Shown here piece by piece: positions 14,014-17,702 of a stretch of DNA of 17,702 nt (positions are counted from its first letter, which is position 1; each line of letters opens with the position of its first letter). Source of the DNA: Asaia bogorensis. GTDB lineage: Bacteria > Pseudomonadota > Alphaproteobacteria > Acetobacterales > Acetobacteraceae. The stretch covers positions 1-17,702 of the forward strand of contig CAMCEP010000027.1 of NCBI GenBank assembly GCA_945873675.1. Reading direction: 5' to 3'. A model generated the notes under the pieces. That model saw nothing but the letters and a program-made list of their open reading frames with translations, had not been told where the DNA came from and did no database searches. Position numbers and translations under genes: made by a program.

Positions 14014-16811
14014 CTTGCCGCCTTCACATCCACTTCAGGCGGCACAAGGGCCGCTTCCAGCGCACCGCGAAGGGAGGCAAGCTTGCGTTCATTTTCAACC
14101 TTGAGCCCGAAAACATCCTTGACATAAAACACGTCAATCGCGCGCACCCCATAGGTGGTGATGTGGGCTGAAGCGATTTGCATGCCCTGATCGCTCATGG
14201 CTGCTGTCACATCATGCAAAAGCCCAGGCCGGTCACGGCCATTCACCTCAATCACGGTGTGGGTGTTGGAAGCGTGATTGTCTATCACCACGCGCGGCGG
14301 CACGGTCACGGCACGAAGCCTCGCTGGCTCACGCTTCAGCTTGCGGATTTCATCCTTGAGGCGAAGCCGCCCGGAAAGCGACTGTTCCACCAGCACCGAA
14401 AGCCGCGCCAGACGATGCGGCGCATCCAAAGGCCCGCCCTGATAATCCTGTACCCAGAACGTATCCAAGGCCATGCCATCGGTCATGGTGTGGATGCGCG
14501 CATCCACAATGCTCACCCCTGCCACGGCCAAGGCGCCGGCGATTTTGCTGAACAGCCCTGGATGATCGGTGCAATAGACCGTCACTTCCGTCACGGCGCG
14601 ATTTTCCAATACGCGCGTATGCACTGTCAGCGGCGCCTTGGTTGCGCGCGCTTCCTCAATCATCGCCGCATGGCGTGCATGGGTTTCGGGATCGAAGGAA
14701 AGCCAATAGCCCGGGTAACCAAGGCCGAGGAAATGATCCACTTCGGTGCGCGGATGCCCGGCCAGCAATTTCGCCGCCGCATCCTTGGCGCGCGCCACGC
14801 GCACATCGCGTTCCGGCACGGAAAGCCCGCCTGCCAGCACTTCCGCAACACGCCAGTAAAGTTCGCGCAGCAGCGTCGCTTTCCAACCATTCCAGACCTT
14901 GGCACTGACCGCGCGCATATCGGCAACCGTCAGCACCAGCAGCAGCCGAAGCCGTTCCGGGCTTTGCACAATTTCGGCAATGTCCAGGATGGTTTTCGGG
15001 TCTTCAATGTCGCGGCGGAAGGCGGTTTCGCTGATCAGCAAATGATGCAGCACCAACCATGAAACCGTCTCTGTTTCTTCAGGCGTCAGGCCAAGGGCAG
15101 GGCAGACATGCAGCGCCAATTCTGCGCCCAATTCGGAATGATCACCGCCACGCCCCTTGGCGGCATCATGCAGCAGCATCGCCACAAATAGCGCGCGGCG
15201 GGATTGCACCTGGCCGATCAATTCACTCGCGACAGGCGCGACTTCGGTCAATTCACCGCGCTCCATGGCACCCAGAACGCCGACCGCTTCGATGGTATGC
15301 TCATCCACCGTAAACACGTGATAGGTGTCGAACTGCATCAGCCCGACCACGCGCTGCCAATCAGGCAGCAGGGCCGCGATCAGCCCTGCTTCGTTCAACA
15401 TACGCAGCCAAATATGCGGGTCCTTGCCGGATAGGATATCAAGGAATTCCGCACTCGCCGCCGGGTCCCCGCGCAAGCGCGTCAGTTGCCGCGCGTGGCG
15501 AATAATGGCGCGGAAAGCAAGCGGGTGGATATCCAAGCCCCGATCACGCGCCAGCCGGAAGATGCGCAGCATCAAGACAGGTTCAACAGTGAAATCAAAG
15601 CCTGGTGCAGCGATGATCTTACCATCAGCAAGGCCAAAGCCCGCTTCGGTCAGTGCCTTGTCAGGTGCCGGCAGCACGGCAGGGCGGCCAAGAGCCGCGC
15701 GAATAATGGCCGGTTCCAAAATGCGGGTGAAGCGGGCGACATCACGCACGGTCAGGAAGAAATGCTTCATGAAGCGTTCAACGCCATCCTGAAGCCCGCG
15801 TCGGGTATAGCCCATGCGGGCGCCGACAACCGGTTGCAAGTCAAAAGTCAGGCGTTCTTCTGCGCGGCCGGTCACCATGTGCAAGTGAAAGCGCACAGTC
15901 CACAGGAAATCCCAAGCGCGGCGAATGGCGCGCGCTTCACTTGCTGTCAGCAGCCCACCGCCAGGGCTATTGGGGCCGACCAATTCCGGCATGCGCTGCA
16001 CATTGAACGCATAGCGCGCCAACCAATAAAGCGTTTGCAGATCGCGCAGCGCGCCGCGCCCTTCCTTGACATGGGGTTCCACCATGTAAGGGCTATCGCC
16101 ATAGCGCCGATGACGCTTCTGCCGCTCAGCAAGCTTTGCTTCAAGAAACGGTTTCAGCCCGATACGCGCGCGCGCGGCGCGAAAAGCCTCATCAAAGCGG
16201 GTGAAAATCGTAGGATCGCCTGCAACCAGCCGCGCATCCAAAAGCGCGGTCATTACGGTTGCGTCGTTCTTGGCTTCCTGCAGGCATTCGCTGCGCGATC
16301 TGGTGGCATGCCCAACCTTCAGCCCCATATCCCAAAGCAGATAGAGCATGAATTCAACGGCCTTCCTGCCCCGCGCGCCCATGCTGCTCTCGGTCAGGAA
16401 AAGCAGATCAATATCTGAAAATGGCGCCAGAACGCCGCGGCCATAACCACCGGTTGCGACCAATGCGTGGGATTTCTCGCCGCGATCAGGCGGGTGCAGC
16501 GCTTCGGTATAGCGGTGAATGCCAAACATCAGCGTATCAGTGAGCGCGGCCAACCAGCGCGCGGCGGCAAGGCCGGATAATTCACGCGCTTCAAAAGCCT
16601 GCTGCACACGGCCCTGAATGCGCCCCAAATGCCGCCGCAGCAGCGCCAGCGCCGCGTCACGCGGTATCGGTTCACCGGCCGGCAGCAATTCCGCCAGCAG
16701 ATCAGCCAGCACCAAAGGTTGTTCCGCCACCACGCCAGGGCCATTCGGCCCGCGACGTGGCGGAGGCTCGGTAAGGACAGAGGTGTTTTCCGATAGACTC
16801 ATCACTGTCAC
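14010..16811 (-). CDS. glnD: Bifunctional PII uridylyltransferase / uridylyl-removing enzyme GlnD
   Basis: The protein has 933 residues (930 if it starts at ATG 16802), somewhat longer than E. coli GlnD, as usual in alphaproteobacteria. Domains in order: nucleotidyltransferase with [19 protein letters not shown] (121-139) and metal ligands D133/D135; helical domain; HD hydrolase with [15 protein letters not shown] (548-562), supplying H548, D549 and H558; and two ACT domains (about 742-790 and 852-900, each with a D(H/R)PGL turn). It senses glutamine, adding UMP to PII when glutamine is low and removing it when high, and so tunes nitrogen assimilation in the cytoplasm. Both active sites look intact. 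The first possible start, GTG at 16811, overlaps the mutS stop as GTGA. ATG 16802 is a fair alternative; neither has a strong Shine-Dalgarno. Confidence 0.97.
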   Translation of the reverse strand: MTVMSLSENTSVLTEPPPRRGPNGPGVVAEQPLVLADLLAELLPAGEPIPRDAALALLRRHLGRIQGRVQQAFEARELSGLAAARWLAALTDTLMFGIHRYTEALHPPDRGEKSHALVATGGYGRGVLAPFSDIDLLFLTESSMGARGRKAVEFMLYLLWDMGLKVGHATRSRSECLQEAKNDATVMTALLDARLVAGDPTIFTRFDEAFRAARARIGLKPFLEAKLAERQKRHRRYGDSPYMVEPHVKEGRGALRDLQTLYWLARYAFNVQRMPELVGPNSPGGGLLTASEARAIRRAWDFLWTVRFHLHMVTGRAEERLTFDLQPVVGARMGYTRRGLQDGVERFMKHFFLTVRDVARFTRILEPAIIRAALGRPAVLPAPDKALTEAGFGLADGKIIAAPGFDFTVEPVLMLRIFRLARDRGLDIHPLAFRAIIRHARQLTRLRGDPAASAEFLDILSGKDPHIWLRMLNEAGLIAALLPDWQRVVGLMQFDTYHVFTVDEHTIEAVGVLGAMERGELTEVAPVASELIGQVQSRRALFVAMLLHDAAKGRGGDHSELGAELALHVCPALGLTPEETETVSWLVLHHLLISETAFRRDIEDPKTILDIAEIVQSPERLRLLLVLTVADMRAVSAKVWNGWKATLLRELYWRVAEVLAGGLSVPERDVRVARAKDAAAKLLAGHPRTEVDHFLGLGYPGYWLSFDPETHARHAAMIEEARATKAPLTVHTRVLENRAVTEVTVYCTDHPGLFSKIAGALAVAGVSIVDARIHTMTDGMALDTFWVQDYQGGPLDAPHRLARLSVLVEQSLSGRLRLKDEIRKLKREPARLRAVTVPPRVVIDNHASNTHTVIEVNGRDRPGLLHDVTAAMSDQGMQIASAHITTYGVRAIDVFYVKDVFGLKVENERKLASLRGALEAALVPPEVDVKAAR

Positions 16812-17702
16812 ACTAACTTGTCCGCGGGCGCTGCGACAGTCTCCAAAAGCGATTTAACGCGGTAGAGAAACTCCTGCGCCTCTCGCGGGCTGAGTGTATC
16901 AGGATCGAGCCCTGAAAGCGCTTCCAGCGCTGGATGGGAAGGCGGCGCGGCCACGCCGGGGCGCGCGAAAAGCGGCAATTCCTCAGACATGGGGTCAAGG
17001 CCCTTGGCGCGGGCCTCAAGGGAGCCGAGCACAGCCTCAGCCCGGCGCAATACTTCACGCGGCACGCCGGCAAGCTTCGCCACATGCAGGCCCCAGGATT
17101 TCTCGGCGGCACCAGGGCCCACGCTATGGCGGAAAATCACCTGCCCGCGCCATTCGCGCACCTGCATGGTGGCCAGCGCCAGTTCCGGCAATTTGGCGGC
17201 AAGCGAGGTCAATTCATGGAAATGCGTGGCGAAGATGGTGCGGCAGCGAATGCGGTCATGCAAAGCTTCCAGCACGGACCAGGCGATAGCGAGCCCATCC
17301 CAAGTGGCGGTGCCGCGCCCGACCTCATCCAAGACCACCAAGGACTGCGCGCTGGCCAGGTTCAATATCGCCGCCGTTTCGGCCATTTCGACCATGAAGG
17401 TGGAACGCCCGCCGGCAATGTCATCCGCCGCACCGACGCGGGAGAAAAGCCGATCCACCAGGCCAAGCCGGGCGGCTTCGGCGGGTAGGAAAAGCCCGGC
17501 CTGGGCCAGGATCACAAATAGCGCATTTTGCCTTAAATACGTGGATTTACCGGCCATGTTCGGCCCGGTGAGCAAGCAAAGCCGCTGCCCCGCTGATAGA
17601 TCGCAATCATTGGGCACAAAGGCCGGGCCACGGGCGCGGGCAAGGGCCGCTTCCACCACCGGATGCCGGCCGGCCTTGATGGCGAAATCCGGCCTTTCGG
17701 TC
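16808..17702 (-). CDS. mutS: DNA mismatch repair protein MutS, C-terminal part, cut by the window edge
   Basis: The open frame enters from the right edge and gives 297 residues, starting just before GRHPVVE. It holds the ATPase core: Walker [10 protein letters not shown], the STFMVEM.E loop, Walker B with [10 protein letters not shown] followed by DGLAIAW, and ATHFHEL, the conserved histidine loop. The C-terminal helix-turn-helix segment ([13 protein letters not shown]) and a short tail with a MutL/tetramer-type end follow. MutS dimers find mismatches after replication and signal to MutL using ATP. The mismatch-binding domains lie beyond the window. The TGA overlaps the first possible glnD start. 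No defect is seen in the visible part. Confidence 0.96.
   Translation of the reverse strand, partial: TERPDFAIKAGRHPVVEAALARARGPAFVPNDCDLSAGQRLCLLTGPNMAGKSTYLRQNALFVILAQAGLFLPAEAARLGLVDRLFSRVGAADDIAGGRSTFMVEMAETAAILNLASAQSLVVLDEVGRGTATWDGLAIAWSVLEALHDRIRCRTIFATHFHELTSLAAKLPELALATMQVREWRGQVIFRHSVGPGAAEKSWGLHVAKLAGVPREVLRRAEAVLGSLEARAKGLDPMSEELPLFARPGVAAPPSHPALEALSGLDPDTLSPREAQEFLYRVKSLLETVAAPADKLV

Noticed and set aside
16164..16175. Alternating CG run in glnD that might form Z-DNA
   Set aside because: Short, and fully explained by a run of Arg/Ala codons in a GC-rich gene.
15486..16418. Plus-strand open frame of 310 codons opposite glnD
   Set aside because: Antisense shadow of GlnD codons. 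No start signal, signal peptide or motif; GlnD in this stretch matches its family throughout.
1..17702. Frequent CCAATT/AATTGG words on both strands
   Set aside because: They fall in many unrelated coding regions and look like a codon-pair habit (for example Glu-Leu as GAATTG). I could not count them against expectation, so I make no claim.

Overview
The window is ordinary chromosomal DNA from a GC-rich alphaproteobacterium. The best guess is Rhodospirillales/Acetobacteraceae, a Roseomonas-like lineage. This rests on the clustered lptF-lptG-lptD-surA-rsmA order, the mutS-glnD linkage, the LptD CxxC layout and the presence of orphan Bug-type (TctC) solute receptors. The genus call is an inference from gene content and not a measured placement. 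I see no rRNA, tRNA, CRISPR array, insertion sequence, phage gene or origin.

Layout. (1) Positions 1-380, minus strand: the 5' part of a family 9 glycosyltransferase (heptosyltransferase-like), starting at GTG and running off the left edge. (2) Positions 453-1732, plus strand: ygfZ, overlapped by a small ICMT/PEMT-type membrane methyltransferase. (3) Positions 1729-8490, minus strand: a tightly packed envelope-biogenesis operon read as lptF > lptG > lptD > surA > rsmA. Several junctions overlap by a few bases. The last gene, rsmA, ends tail to tail with the methyltransferase and shares its stop-codon bases. (4) Positions 8530-10946, minus strand: a Bug receptor followed by an FAD-dependent 2-hydroxyacid dehydrogenase-type oxidoreductase, lying directly upstream of lptF. 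(5) Positions 11098-13205, plus strand: a family III CoA-transferase and a second Bug receptor, divergent from the first receptor across a 151-base control region. (6) Positions 13384-13587, plus strand: a cold-shock protein with a structured leader. (7) Positions 13684-17702, minus strand: mutS (3' part) > glnD > a DUF962/Mpo1-like gene, with each stop overlapping the next start.

How it fits together. LptF and LptG are the transmembrane parts of the LPS exporter. LptD is the outer-membrane end of the same bridge, and SurA is the periplasmic chaperone that helps LptD fold. Together with the GT9 fragment they give the left half a lipopolysaccharide/outer-membrane theme. RsmA is a housekeeping ribosome-maturation methylase that often travels with surA. 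The middle block (two Bug receptors, an FAD oxidoreductase and a CoA-transferase) looks like an uptake and activation module for a small organic acid, with no TctA/TctB membrane subunits in view. The right block is housekeeping: mismatch repair, nitrogen control through PII, and a small putative lipid-oxidising membrane protein.

I found no evidence for a wholly undescribed system. The more interesting items are the divergent Bug/CoA-transferase control region with a tandem repeat and an inverted repeat, the structured csp leader, the three-cysteine LptD with an in-frame 9-bp minisatellite, the missing pdxA between surA and rsmA, and the coupling of an Mpo1-like gene to glnD.
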